Below, piece by piece: positions 34,072 to 45,623 of a stretch of 45,676 nucleotides of DNA (positions are counted from its first letter, which is position 1; every line of letters begins with the position of its first letter). The notes under the pieces are model-generated. The model was not told the DNA's origin. It ran no database searches and was given only the letters and a program-made list of their open reading frames with translations. The position numbers were made by a program, and so were the translations under genes. This DNA comes from Paracoccus sp. (in: a-proteobacteria). Lineage in GTDB: Bacteria > Pseudomonadota > Alphaproteobacteria > Rhodobacterales > Rhodobacteraceae. Location of the stretch: assembly GCF_030538695.1 (NCBI RefSeq), contig NZ_JAUNTN010000026.1:1-45676 (forward strand). The letters are read 5' to 3'.

Positions 34072-35694
34072 ATGAGCCAAGAACGTCTTTATATCTATGA
34101 CACCACTTTGCGCGACGGGCAGCAGACACAGGGCGTGCAGTTTTCGACCGCTGAAAAGGCCGAAATTGCGCGGATGCTGGATGAGTTGGGGGTGGATTAC
34201 ATCGAAGGCGGCTGGCCCGGCGCGAATCCAACAGACAGCGAGTTTTTCGCTGCCGTGCCGAAGACGCAGGCGGTGATGACGGCCTTTGGTATGACCCGGC
34301 GCACGGGGCGGTCTGCCAGCAATGATGAGGTTCTGGCCGGGGTTCTCAATGCCGGAACCCCTGCCGTTTGTCTGGTCGGTAAGACCCATGATCTGCATGT
34401 GCGTGAGGCTTTGGGCATTGCTCAGGAGGATAACCTCGCCGCGATCCGCGACAGCATTGCGCATGTGTTGGCGCAGGGGCGTGAGGTGTTGTTCGACGCC
34501 GAGCATTTCTTTGACGGCTATGCCGATGATCCTGATTTTGCGCTGGCCTGTCTGCGGGCGGCCCATGAGGCTGGGGCGCGCTGGATCGTGCTGTGTGATA
34601 CCAATGGCGGGACGCTGCCTGACCGGGTGGCGCAAGTGGTCCGAGAGGTCATTGCCGCCGGGATTCCGGGAGGGCGGCTGGGTATTCACTGCCATGACGA
34701 CACCGGCAATGCAGTGGCCTGTTCGCTGGCTGCCGTGCAGGCCGGGGTGCGGCAAGTGCAAGGCACGCTGAATGGTTTGGGCGAGCGTTGCGGCAATGCC
34801 AGCCTGACCACTCTGATCCCGGTTCTGGCGCTGAAATCGCCCTTTGCCGAGGCGTTCCAGATCGGGGTTACGGATCAGGCGCTGGCCCGGCTGACGGCGA
34901 TTTCGCGGCGTCTGGACGAGATCCTGAACCGGATTCCTGATCGTGCCGCGCCTTTTGTCGGGGGCCGGGCCTTTGTGCATAAGGCCGGGCTGCACGCCAG
35001 CGCGATCCTGAAAAATCCCTCGACTTATGAGCATATTGACCCGGCGCGGGTGGGCAATGCGCGGCTGATTCCGATGTCCAATCAGGCCGGGCAGTCGAAC
35101 CTGCGGGCGCGGCTGGCTGAGGCCGGGATTGCGGTTGCTACGGGCGATCCGGCGCTGGCGCGGATTCTGGATATGGTGAAGGCCCGTGAGGATCAGGGCT
35201 ATGCCTATGATTCCGCACAGGCCAGTTTCGAGCTGCTGGCGCGGGCCGAGCTTGGCGCCTTGCCGCGGTTTTTCGAGGTCGAACGCTATCGCGTCACGGT
35301 CGAGCGGCGTATGAACGCTTTGGGTCGCCGGATCTCGGTTTCCGAAGCGGTGGTGGTTGTGAATTGTGCGGGGCAGCGGGTGATCTCGGCCTCGGAATCG
35401 GCAGATGAGCAGGGGGCGGATGCCGGACCTGTCAATGCGCTGTGGCGGGCTTTGGCCAAGGATTTAGGGCCGTATCAGGCCGCCATCGACGATATGCGCC
35501 TGACCGATTTCCGGGTGCGGATCACCGGTGCAGGCACCGATGCCGTCACGCGCGTGACCATCGACAGCGCCGACGGGCGCGGCACAAATTGGTCCACCGT
35601 TGGGGTCAGCGCCAATATCGTGGACGCCAGTTTCGAGGCGCTGGTCGAGGCGATCCAGTGGAAGCTGATCCACGACCGCGTGGCCCCGGCATGA
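34072..35694 (+). CDS. cimA: Citramalate synthase
   Basis: The protein has 540 residues. It is a homocitrate/isopropylmalate synthase-type TIM barrel: YIYDTTLRDGQQTQG (8-22) with the catalytic Arg and metal Asp, and GIHCHDDTGNAVA with the metal His pair. The C-terminal LeuA-type regulatory domain occupies about 400-535. The length and the sequence EGGWPGANPTD identify the CimA/LeuA-like (R)-citramalate branch, making citramalate from pyruvate and acetyl-CoA for isoleucine synthesis. ATG 34072 is the first codon of the conserved sequence; no strong ribosome site is seen, only GAGG 17 bases before. It overlaps the next gene by ATGA. Confidence 0.92.
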   Translation: MSQERLYIYDTTLRDGQQTQGVQFSTAEKAEIARMLDELGVDYIEGGWPGANPTDSEFFAAVPKTQAVMTAFGMTRRTGRSASNDEVLAGVLNAGTPAVCLVGKTHDLHVREALGIAQEDNLAAIRDSIAHVLAQGREVLFDAEHFFDGYADDPDFALACLRAAHEAGARWIVLCDTNGGTLPDRVAQVVREVIAAGIPGGRLGIHCHDDTGNAVACSLAAVQAGVRQVQGTLNGLGERCGNASLTTLIPVLALKSPFAEAFQIGVTDQALARLTAISRRLDEILNRIPDRAAPFVGGRAFVHKAGLHASAILKNPSTYEHIDPARVGNARLIPMSNQAGQSNLRARLAEAGIAVATGDPALARILDMVKAREDQGYAYDSAQASFELLARAELGALPRFFEVERYRVTVERRMNALGRRISVSEAVVVVNCAGQRVISASESADEQGADAGPVNALWRALAKDLGPYQAAIDDMRLTDFRVRITGAGTDAVTRVTIDSADGRGTNWSTVGVSANIVDASFEALVEAIQWKLIHDRVAPA

Positions 35695-36440
35695 GCGCCC
35701 TTGCCCGTCTGGCAAACTGGTTGCGGCAGGCCGATCCCGACCGTTTTGGTGCCTCGCTGACCGCGCCGCAGGCGTTGCGGCCAAAGCTGTGGGCGCTCTA
35801 TGCGTTGAACCTTGAGGCTGCGCGCGCCCCTTTCGCAGCGCGTGAACCGATGCTGGCGGAAATGCGCCTGCAATATTGGCTGAATCAATTGGCAGCCTTG
35901 GGTGAGGGGCGGCCGGCGGATCGCCATGACATGCTGGACGTGCTGCGCGATCATTGGGGTCGGGATGCGGTGGCTCTGGCCGGTCTGGTGTCTGCGCGAG
36001 AGTGGGACTGCTGGCCGCAACCCTTTGATGGTGCAGATGAATTGCTGGCCTATATTGACGCAACGGCAGGTGGGGTGATGCGCCATGCCGCTGGTGTTTT
36101 GGGCGCGCGGGGGGATGAGGGCGTAATTGCCGATCAGGCGCGGGGCGTTGGGCTGGCGAACTGGTTGCTGGCGCAGCCGGTTTTGCAGGGGCAGGGCCGG
36201 GGCTTGCGCGATGCGGGGCCTCAGGCGCGGGCCGATCTGGCACGGCGCGGGCTGGCGGCGCTGGACCGGGCTACAAATGCCCGGCGCGAGGTGCCGCGCA
36301 AGGCGGCTCCGGCACTTTATGGCGGGGTGGCGCGTCGGGTTCTTGAGGCCATTTTCCGTGATCCCGAAGCGGCGAAACTGCCCTCGGATGCGGGCAGAAA
36401 GTTAAAATTAGCACTATTTTCCGTGACCGGACGCTGGTGA
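35691..36440 (+). CDS. Squalene/phytoene synthase-like protein, NDUFAF6 type
   Basis: The protein has 249 residues. The fold is of the trans-prenyltransferase group, but the aspartate-rich DxxxD motifs that bind prenyl diphosphate are absent. The segment LWALYALNLEAARAPFAAREPMLAEMRLQYW resembles in pattern the NDUFAF6-like group, whose mitochondrial members assist complex I assembly (shown here in parts: LWALYALNLEA, then EMRLQYW). A non-enzymatic assembly role is therefore more likely than terpene synthesis. Start ATG 35691 overlaps the cimA stop by 4 bases, so the two are co-translated although no pathway link is known. Confidence 0.75.
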   Translation: MSALARLANWLRQADPDRFGASLTAPQALRPKLWALYALNLEAARAPFAAREPMLAEMRLQYWLNQLAALGEGRPADRHDMLDVLRDHWGRDAVALAGLVSAREWDCWPQPFDGADELLAYIDATAGGVMRHAAGVLGARGDEGVIADQARGVGLANWLLAQPVLQGQGRGLRDAGPQARADLARRGLAALDRATNARREVPRKAAPALYGGVARRVLEAIFRDPEAAKLPSDAGRKLKLALFSVTGRW

Positions 36441-36578
36441 AAACTGTCGCCTGTTAACGGGATATTCAGGAATTGCTGCGATAAAAGCTCTGTTTTCAGG
36501 GATTATACAGGGTCGCATTTCCGTGTCACCGACCAGACAGACATATATTTTTCGCCTTTTGCTGATGCGGGGCTGCCT

Positions 36579-37634
36579 ATGAACCAGATCAATGTTCTTG
36601 TGGTGGATGATTCGCCCACCATGCGGCGGTTGCTGCGGCTTGCATTGCAAAAAGAGCCTCGGCTTGTCGTTGTGGGAGAGGCTGGCAATGCGGATGAGGC
36701 GCGCCGCCAGATTGCGGTTCTGCGCCCGGATGTGCTGACGCTGGATGTCGAAATGCCCGGTGAAAGCGGGCTGGATTTTCTGCGTTGGCTGATGGCTGAA
36801 CGGCCGATGCCGGTGGTTATGTGTTCCACTGAAACCCAGCGTGGCAGCAGCGCCGCGGTCGAGGCGCTGTCACTGGGGGCGGTGGATTGCATCGGCAAGC
36901 CGGTCAACCCGGCGGCGACCGATGCGTTTGACCGGCTGCCTGCGGTGCTGATGGCTGCCGCCGCCGTGCGGTTTCCGGCGCGGCGTTCGCTGTCGGCCCC
37001 GCCGGTTCAGCGTTCTTCGGCGGGGTTCAACTGGAACCGTAAAGTGGTGCTGATCGGATCATCGACCGGCGGGGTCGAGGCGCTGGAACGGGTGTTGCAG
37101 GTCTTTCCCGAAAATGGTCCGCCGGTGCTGATTACCCAGCATATGCCGGAAAGTTTTCTGGCCAGCTTTGCGCAGCGTCTGAACACACGGATTGCACCGA
37201 ACGTGGCGTTGGCCCGTGATGGGGCGCGACTGGAGCAGGGCCGGATTCTGCTGGCCCCCGGCGGTGCTTCCCATCTGACATTGGATGGCGGGTTGCGCCC
37301 TGTCTGCCGTCTGATCGAGGGGCCAAAGCGGAACTCGCATCGGCCTTCGGTGGATGAGCTGTTCGATTCAGCGGTGTTTCTTGGCAAGGGAGCGGTGGCG
37401 GTCATGCTGACCGGCATGGGCCGCGATGGGGCTGAGGGGATGCTGGCGCTGCGCCGGGCGGGGGCGCGGTGCATTGCGCAGGATCAGGACAGCTCGGTTG
37501 TGTGGGGGATGCCGCGTGTGGCCCATGAGATGGGCGCGGTCGAGGAGCTGCTGCCGTTGGGTGAGATCGGGACGCGGATTCTGGAACTGACCTCGCGGCC
37601 AGCGGCGCGGGTGGGATTTGCCAGAGGGGCCTAA
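36579..37634 (+). CDS. cheB: CheB-type receptor methylesterase/response regulator
   Basis: The protein has 351 residues. The N-terminal receiver domain has Asp10/Asp11 and phosphoacceptor Asp56 (LTLDVEMPG). After a linker the methylesterase domain shows all three catalytic residues: Ser in GSSTGG (161-162), His188 in ITQHMP and Asp in TGMGRDG. It should remove methyl or amide groups from chemoreceptor glutamates. No other che, mcp or flagellar gene is in the window, so it is either detached from its cluster or serves another receptor system. GTG/TTG alternatives are not needed; ATG 36579 opens the receiver. Confidence 0.92.
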   Translation: MNQINVLVVDDSPTMRRLLRLALQKEPRLVVVGEAGNADEARRQIAVLRPDVLTLDVEMPGESGLDFLRWLMAERPMPVVMCSTETQRGSSAAVEALSLGAVDCIGKPVNPAATDAFDRLPAVLMAAAAVRFPARRSLSAPPVQRSSAGFNWNRKVVLIGSSTGGVEALERVLQVFPENGPPVLITQHMPESFLASFAQRLNTRIAPNVALARDGARLEQGRILLAPGGASHLTLDGGLRPVCRLIEGPKRNSHRPSVDELFDSAVFLGKGAVAVMLTGMGRDGAEGMLALRRAGARCIAQDQDSSVVWGMPRVAHEMGAVEELLPLGEIGTRILELTSRPAARVGFARGA

Positions 37635-37637
37635 GCA

Positions 37638-37675
37638 GGCCGCAGCGGTTTTCGCTGCGGCCCTGATCAGTTTTT
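37638..37675. terminator. Terminator between cheB and eno
   Basis: A perfect 10-bp stem GGCCGCAGCG (37638-37647) / CGCTGCGGCC (37653-37662) is followed on the plus strand by a T-run at 37671-37675. It lies between convergent genes and probably serves both. Confidence 0.85.
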
Positions 37676-37680
37676 GGCGC

Positions 37681-39042
<1,362 letters not shown>

Positions 39043-40416
39043 CTATGTTCCGCAAAAGGTCCGGGTGACGGCCTGATCCGGCGCAGGGGGCTGGTCTAGA
39101 TGGTCCCATTCCGGGCGCTCGGTGAATGGATCGGACAGTGCCGCCTGCATCTGATGGAACGGGGTCATATTGCCGGCGGTGGCAGCCTGAATGAGGGTTT
39201 CGATCTGGTGATTGCGCGGGATGCGGCGCGGATTGGCGCGGGCCATCAGCGCGGTGTCGGGGTTATGGCTGCGCCATTCCGTTGCCCATGCCGACAGCGC
39301 GGGGGGTGGGCTGGTCAGATTGGCAAATGTTGTGGTGAAATCCATCCGCGCTGCTGCCATCAGATCCAGCAGGCGTTGTCCCAGATCCGCCCCCGCAGGC
39401 GAGGGTGGCAGGCCCAGCTTGGCGCAAATCCGGGCCTGCCATTCCTGTGCATAGATTTGCGGAAAGGCATGGACGGCCTCGGTCACCTGCGCGATGGCGC
39501 AGTCCTGGTCGCCCATCAGCGGAATCAGGCAACTGGCGAATTGCGCAAGGTTCCAGACCGCCACATGCGGCTGTTCGGCCCAGGCATAGCGGCCCCAGCG
39601 ATCTATCGAGGAAAATACCGTATCAGGATGAAAACCATCCATAAAAGCGCAGGGGCCATAGTCGATGGTCTGACCCGAAATGGTCATGTTGTCGGTGTTC
39701 ATCACCCCATGCACAAAGCCGAGCGCCATCCATTGTGCAATCGTTGCGGCCTGCGCGGCGACGGTTGCGTGCAGCAGGCCAAGCGCGTCACCTGCACCGG
39801 GATAGTGGCGGGTTATGCAATGTTCGGTCAGGGCGGCCAGCGCCTCAACATCGCCGCGCACGGCGAAATACTGGAAGGTGCCGATGCGAATATGGCTGGC
39901 GGCCACGCGGGTCAGGATGGCACCGGGAAGGGCCGTCTCGCGCTGGACCCGCGCCCCGGTCAGCACGGCGGCAAGTGCGCGGGTGGTCGGCACGCCAAGC
40001 CGGGCCATATATTCGCTGATCAGATATTCGCGCAGCACCGGGCCAAGCCATGCACGACCGTCACCATTGCGCGAAAACGGCGTCTGGCCCGAACCTTTCA
40101 ACTGGATGTCGAACCGGCCTGCGGGGCAGGTCACTTCGCCAATCAGCAACGCCCGCCCGTCGCCAAGCTGCGGGGTGAAACCGCCGAACTGGTGGCCCGC
40201 GTAGGCTTGCGCGATCCCCGCCGCCCCCGGCGGCAGGGCGTTGCCAGCCAGCATCGCCAGCCCTTTCGGTCCGCGCAACCAGTCTGGGTCCAGCCCCAGT
40301 TCGGCCGCAAGTGCGGTGTTCAGCGCCAGCAATTGTGGTGCTGGCACCGGGTTTGGCGCGACGCGGGCATAGGCGCGTTGGGGCAGGTTCAGATAGGAAT
40401 TATCGAAACGGATCAT
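39043..40416 (-). CDS. selO: Protein adenylyltransferase SelO (YdiU family)
   Basis: The protein has 457 residues. It has a pseudokinase fold with inverted ATP: GDGRALLIGE, the nucleotide-binding Lys in DIQLKGSGQTPFSR, the active-site HGVMNTDNM and the metal Asp in TIDYGP. SelO transfers AMP to Ser, Thr or Tyr of target proteins and affects redox balance. The C-terminus is RTFCGT: the penultimate-region Cys stands where selenocysteine occurs in some eukaryotic SelO proteins. The start opens with MIRFDNSYLNLP, normal for the family. Confidence 0.93.
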   Translation of the reverse strand: MIRFDNSYLNLPQRAYARVAPNPVPAPQLLALNTALAAELGLDPDWLRGPKGLAMLAGNALPPGAAGIAQAYAGHQFGGFTPQLGDGRALLIGEVTCPAGRFDIQLKGSGQTPFSRNGDGRAWLGPVLREYLISEYMARLGVPTTRALAAVLTGARVQRETALPGAILTRVAASHIRIGTFQYFAVRGDVEALAALTEHCITRHYPGAGDALGLLHATVAAQAATIAQWMALGFVHGVMNTDNMTISGQTIDYGPCAFMDGFHPDTVFSSIDRWGRYAWAEQPHVAVWNLAQFASCLIPLMGDQDCAIAQVTEAVHAFPQIYAQEWQARICAKLGLPPSPAGADLGQRLLDLMAAARMDFTTTFANLTSPPPALSAWATEWRSHNPDTALMARANPRRIPRNHQIETLIQAATAGNMTPFHQMQAALSDPFTERPEWDHLDQPPAPDQAVTRTFCGT

Positions 40417-40463
40417 CGCGGGCTTTCGGCTGCTTACCCCCTTGATCTAGGGACGATGCGGCA

Positions 40464-40491
40464 AAGAAAAAGGGCCGGATCGCTCCGGCCC
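40464..40491 (-). terminator. aqpZ terminator
   Basis: Arms GGGCCGGA (40472-40479) and TCCGGCCC (40484-40491) are followed on the minus strand by TTTTTCTTTG. This is a standard Rho-independent terminator downstream of the aquaporin gene. Confidence 0.85.
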
Positions 40492-40517
40492 CCGTAAAGC
40501 GGTGTTTCGGGCTGTGA

Positions 40518-41210
40518 TTACCGGGCTGCGTCGGAACGGGTCAGGCCCATGCCGTGCAGCACACCGGCCAGACCGGCACCGATCAGCGGTGCAACGATGA
40601 ACAGCCAGACCTGCGACAGTGCGTGAGTGCCGGCGAACAGCGCCGGTGCCAGCGAGCGGGCCGGGTTGACCGAGGTGCCGTCAACATGGATGCCAACAAG
40701 GTGGATACCCGCCAACGTCAGGCCGATGGCCAGACCGGCAAAACCCGCCGGGGAATCGCTTTGGGTCGCGCCAAGGATCACCGTCACGAAGATGAAGGTC
40801 GCCACGATCTCGAAGATCAGCGCGGACATCATGCTGTATTCGCCCTGATAACCCGGACCCCAGCCGTTCTGCCCAAGCCCGTTCGCGGCCACGCTGTAAT
40901 CGGCCTTGCCCGAAGCAATCGCCCAGACCGCCAGAATGGCAAGGATGGCCCCGGCCACCTGCGCGATGACATAGGTGATGAAGTCGCTGTTGCTCATCCG
41001 GCCAGAGACCAGAAACCCGAACGATACGGCCGGGTTCAGATGCGCGCCGGAAATGGTGCCGATGCCATAGGCGGCGGCGACGATGGACAGGCCAAAGGCC
41101 ATGGCAATGCCATGCAGGCCGATCTCGGCCCCCATCAGAACTGCCGAGCCGCAGCCGAAAAAGACCAGAATAAAGGTGCCGACAACTTCGGCGATTGCTT
41201 TCTTGGACAT
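40518..41210 (-). CDS. aqpZ: Aquaporin Z-like water channel
   Basis: The protein has 230 residues with six membrane helices and two half-helices carrying the NPA boxes: HLNPAVS (59-61) and SVNPARS. The Arg after the second box and the His of GIHVDGTS fit a water-selective filter rather than a glycerol channel. It acts in the inner membrane in osmotic adaptation. ATG 41210 is supported by AGGAG 6-7 bases upstream; the longer frame to 41273 is not. Confidence 0.94.
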   Translation of the reverse strand: MSKKAIAEVVGTFILVFFGCGSAVLMGAEIGLHGIAMAFGLSIVAAAYGIGTISGAHLNPAVSFGFLVSGRMSNSDFITYVIAQVAGAILAILAVWAIASGKADYSVAANGLGQNGWGPGYQGEYSMMSALIFEIVATFIFVTVILGATQSDSPAGFAGLAIGLTLAGIHLVGIHVDGTSVNPARSLAPALFAGTHALSQVWLFIVAPLIGAGLAGVLHGMGLTRSDAAR

Positions 41211-41277
41211 GGTTCGCTCCTGTGAACCGTTTGTTTCATGGGGCCGCTTTAGCGCTATCTTAACAATAATCAAGAGA

Positions 41278-41300
41278 AAAGCCGCATGGTTAGCGGCTTT
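41278..41300 (-). terminator. Terminator after the SMR gene
   Basis: AAAGCCGC (41278-41285) pairs with GCGGCTTT (41293-41300); read on the minus strand the stem runs into TTTTC. It separates the SMR gene from aqpZ. Confidence 0.8.
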
Positions 41301-41324
41301 GTGCTGATTGTAACGCCACGGCGT

Positions 41325-41663
41325 TTAATGGCTGCTGGTTGATGAAAACAGGTTAATCACCACCACGCCGCCGATAATCAGCGCAATGCCGATCAGACCG
41401 GGCAGGTCGATCATCTGGCGAAAGAACAGCCAGCCGATCAGGGCCACAAAAATGATTCCAAGTCCCGACCAGATCGCATAGGCGATGCCAAGCGGCATGA
41501 ACCTCAGCGCGTGCGACAGCAGGTAAAACGACAGCCCATAACCAAGCACCATCAGCAGCGTGGGCAGGAGCTTGGTGAATTGCGCCGATCTTTGCAGCAT
41601 ACTGGTGGCAAAGATTTCAAAAATGATGGCGGCAAGCAGGAAACCATAGGCAGCGATGGGCAT
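41325..41663 (-). CDS. Small multidrug resistance (SMR) family transporter
   Basis: The protein has 112 residues with four membrane helices. The essential glutamate is Glu16 (AIIFEIFATSML), equal to Glu14 of EmrE. GIAYAIWSGLG and GVVVINL match the family. SMR dimers exchange protons for cationic compounds; EmrE/SugE-type subgroups differ in substrate (antiseptics versus guanidinium). The AYAIWSGLG motif favours the EmrE-like multidrug branch, but the substrate is unproven. Confidence 0.9.
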   Translation of the reverse strand: MPIAAYGFLLAAIIFEIFATSMLQRSAQFTKLLPTLLMVLGYGLSFYLLSHALRFMPLGIAYAIWSGLGIIFVALIGWLFFRQMIDLPGLIGIALIIGGVVVINLFSSTSSH

Positions 41664-41749
41664 GGGGGACTCCGGTTGTTCTTGGGGTTGCGGATACCGG
41701 GGCCGGGTGTTTCTGTCACCATCACGTTAGCGTGAACGGGCGGCCTTGA

Positions 41750-43935
<2,186 letters not shown>

Positions 43936-43983
43936 AGGGGCGTGGGGTTACAGGGGGCTGGCTCCACATCACATCTGGAAATT

Positions 43984-44011
43984 CCCCCCCCGAGATATTT
44001 AAGTAAAGAAG
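43984..44011. repeat. Second copy (tail only) of the CCCCGAGGATATTT-type repeat
   Basis: CCCCCCCCGAGATATTTAAG and the A/G-rich end correspond to the tail of the element at 34021-34071 with one base missing; the hairpin part is not preserved in the same form. It marks the boundary between core and accessory DNA after proB. Confidence 0.55.
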
Positions 44012-44173
44012 AAAGCGGGCTCTTCTTTATAAAAATATCCAACGGCTGTTACTGGACAGTTGAACTTATGATTTATGGGGATAGCCAGTGTAGCCGGCGA
44101 TTAGGCATTTGAGCCAACAAAACAAGGGCTTTCAGCGCAGTGCGATGAGGCATGTCCGGGGTGTATCGGGAAG

Positions 44174-44245
44174 GGAGAAGTCTGCCATAATTACAGGTGG
44201 TTTTGAGCTTTTGGCGCAGCATTATAAGTGCGGAGAAGTCTGCCA
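44174..44245. repeat. 14-bp direct repeat, possible old transposon end
   Basis: GGAGAAGTCTGCCA occurs at 44174-44187 and 44232-44245, 58 bp apart. On the minus strand each begins TGGCAGACTTCTCC, i.e. with TG. Repeated subterminal motifs are a feature of some IS families (for example IS21-like), so this could be the remnant of an element end. No transposase is present. Confidence 0.4.
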
Positions 44246-44251
44246 GTTTTT

Positions 44252-44280
44252 CCGCCCTTCAAATTGCATTTGGGCGGTTT
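44252..44280 (+). terminator. Terminator-like hairpin
   Basis: CCGCCC (44252-44257) pairs with GGGCGG (44272-44277) and is followed by TTT. The 14-base loop makes it weak. Confidence 0.35.
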
Positions 44281-44330
44281 GCGCCGCCCCAACAAATCAC
44301 CAGCCGAAACCCCAATACGCCAGGCTGAGG

Positions 44331-44351
44331 GTGATGAGTGATGAGTGATGA
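44331..44351. repeat. Three tandem copies of GTGATGA
   Basis: Three perfect 7-bp units stand at 44331-44351, just before the start region of the next ORF. Because 7 is not a multiple of three, copy-number change would alter any frame that begins inside the array. Confidence 0.7.
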
Positions 44352-44384
44352 TAGGGCGATGTCGGCCATAGCCAATGCCACTGT

Positions 44385-44951
44385 GTGCTTGACTTTAACA
44401 TCCTGTCCAGCCCGCGCGGCACAGACCCAGCGTTCGGCCTGCGTGCAACCGCATTCAGCGGCAATGACGATCTGGGCTTTTGCCTCATGTTCGAAACCTG
44501 CGTGTGGCGAGATATCAAGGTACGGTCCAAGTTATGCGATCTGTGCATCAGGCCTCATGAATTTCTGTCATTGCAGGCCGAAGGCGAAAGCAACGGGAAC
44601 CGCAACCAAGCCGACGTGGTGGTGATCAACGAAGCTCCGATCTCTTCCCTGCTGCATCATGGGGCGGTCGAGATCAAAGAGCTTTGCGACGTGACCCAGC
44701 ATAGCATGGGCGACTGGTTGCTGGGCTTTTATCAGGTGGTGCAAGGCGACTTGACCCTCAATGTGCTCGACGAGGCCGGGTTCACGCCGGACATATGCGC
44801 CGAGTTGATCAAAGCCGAAAGCGATCTCAAGCCGCAGGTCGATGTGACGCTCGACATGGACGATGAGCAGAGCCTAAAGGTCGCGCAGGACTATGATTGT
44901 CATTGGTGGAAGTATGAGAAAGCGTCTGGCGGTGGTCGTGTGATTGCCTAG
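44385..44951 (+). CDS. Hypothetical protein of the right accessory region
   Basis: The frame has 188 codons from GTG 44385 to TAG 44949-44951. No family is recognised. It is acidic (pattern DVTLDMDDEQSLKVAQDYD near the C-terminus) with several Cys in the N-terminal half (CLMFETCVWRDIKVRSKLCDLC), without signal peptide or membrane segment. No ribosome site is seen before the GTG. The frame immediately upstream (from ATG 44341, MSDDRAMSAIANATV) is out of register by one base, so an original start there with a later frameshift is possible. Coding bias is reasonable, so a real or recently broken gene is likely. Confidence 0.45.
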   Translation: MLDFNILSSPRGTDPAFGLRATAFSGNDDLGFCLMFETCVWRDIKVRSKLCDLCIRPHEFLSLQAEGESNGNRNQADVVVINEAPISSLLHHGAVEIKELCDVTQHSMGDWLLGFYQVVQGDLTLNVLDEAGFTPDICAELIKAESDLKPQVDVTLDMDDEQSLKVAQDYDCHWWKYEKASGGGRVIA

Positions 44952-44953
44952 AG

Positions 44954-45349
44954 GCCCGGTCCCTGAACCGAATCTGCGTCTCGAAGGACAAGAAGAAGCT
45001 GCTGACCAATTGGGTCTCCATCATCAGCGCGATCACAGTCGATGATGATGGCTGGATGAAGGTGCAGACGGTCTTCATGTCCGCGACCATGGACCGGGCT
45101 ATGATCGAGCAGTTCTTCCATATCGATGAATGGGTCGAGATCGACGTGCAAAATCACAGTAACTCAGTTGTTCGGCGGGCCGATACACCTAGCTCGAAAG
45201 CGGAGCTGCTCTATGGAACTGGCAACCGAGAAGAAGAATACGGCGAAACAAATGTGTCGAAGAAGGCAGTTACCGAAAAGCTCCGCGCTGATGTTGCCGG
45301 ATCGTGGGCGACGAGAACTTGTTCACCTTCAAAGGCGTTGCGGAGTTAG
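44954..45349 (+). pseudogene. Unrecognised coding remnant
   Basis: A frame out of register with the previous gene is open from before 44954 to TAG 45347-45349; its first ATG is 45056. The part to about 45150 looks coding (KDKKKLLTNWVSIISAITVD, then SATMDRAMIEQFFHIDEWVE). After that the composition becomes less protein-like. I see no start with a ribosome site and no family. It may be the 3' part of the preceding gene shifted by a frameshift, or a separate fragment. Confidence 0.3.
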
Positions 45350-45603
45350 ACGACATGGTAACGGGTTGGTTCAGCTGCGCGAAAGGTGTCGCTGAATGGT
45401 GCGGACAGGATGCGTTCATTCTAGGGCGTCCGCTGCCGATGCCGTATGTGGTCGAGTACATTGCCCGCGCGATCTGGCAGAACGGTGAGCCGGTCGGCAG
45501 CATTGGTGCATGGTATCCGAAGAAGAAGATTGCCTATGTCGGGGGGAGAGGCATGGCGTGGGCGGAACGCCATCCTGATCCACGCTGCGAGGGTGTGCGT
45601 TGA
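45304..45603 (+). CDS. Hypothetical protein adjoining the right IS end
   Basis: The frame has 99 codons from GTG 45304 to TGA 45601-45603, 20 bases before the IS end. The sequence is protein-like: MVTGWFSCAKGVAEWCGQDA, then PYVVEYIARAIWQNGEPVGS, with aromatic and glycine residues in a regular pattern. No family is recognised and no ribosome site is clear, so the true N-terminus could be missing. It overlaps the previous fragment by 46 bases in another frame. Confidence 0.4.
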   Translation: MGDENLFTFKGVAELDDMVTGWFSCAKGVAEWCGQDAFILGRPLPMPYVVEYIARAIWQNGEPVGSIGAWYPKKKIAYVGGRGMAWAERHPDPRCEGVR

Positions 45604-45623
45604 TCGAGCTGTGAGGAAGCCAT

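Larger units (their letters stand above)
43936..44384. other. Gene-poor stretch at the start of the right accessory region
   Basis: I see no supportable gene in these 449 bases. They hold a shortened copy of the CCCCGA-GATATTT repeat (43984-44011), a 14-bp direct repeat (44174-44245), a hairpin with T-run (44252-44280) and a 7-bp tandem repeat (44331-44351). A 79-codon frame from 44109 to 44348 covers these repeats and has no coding features. Confidence 0.5.
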
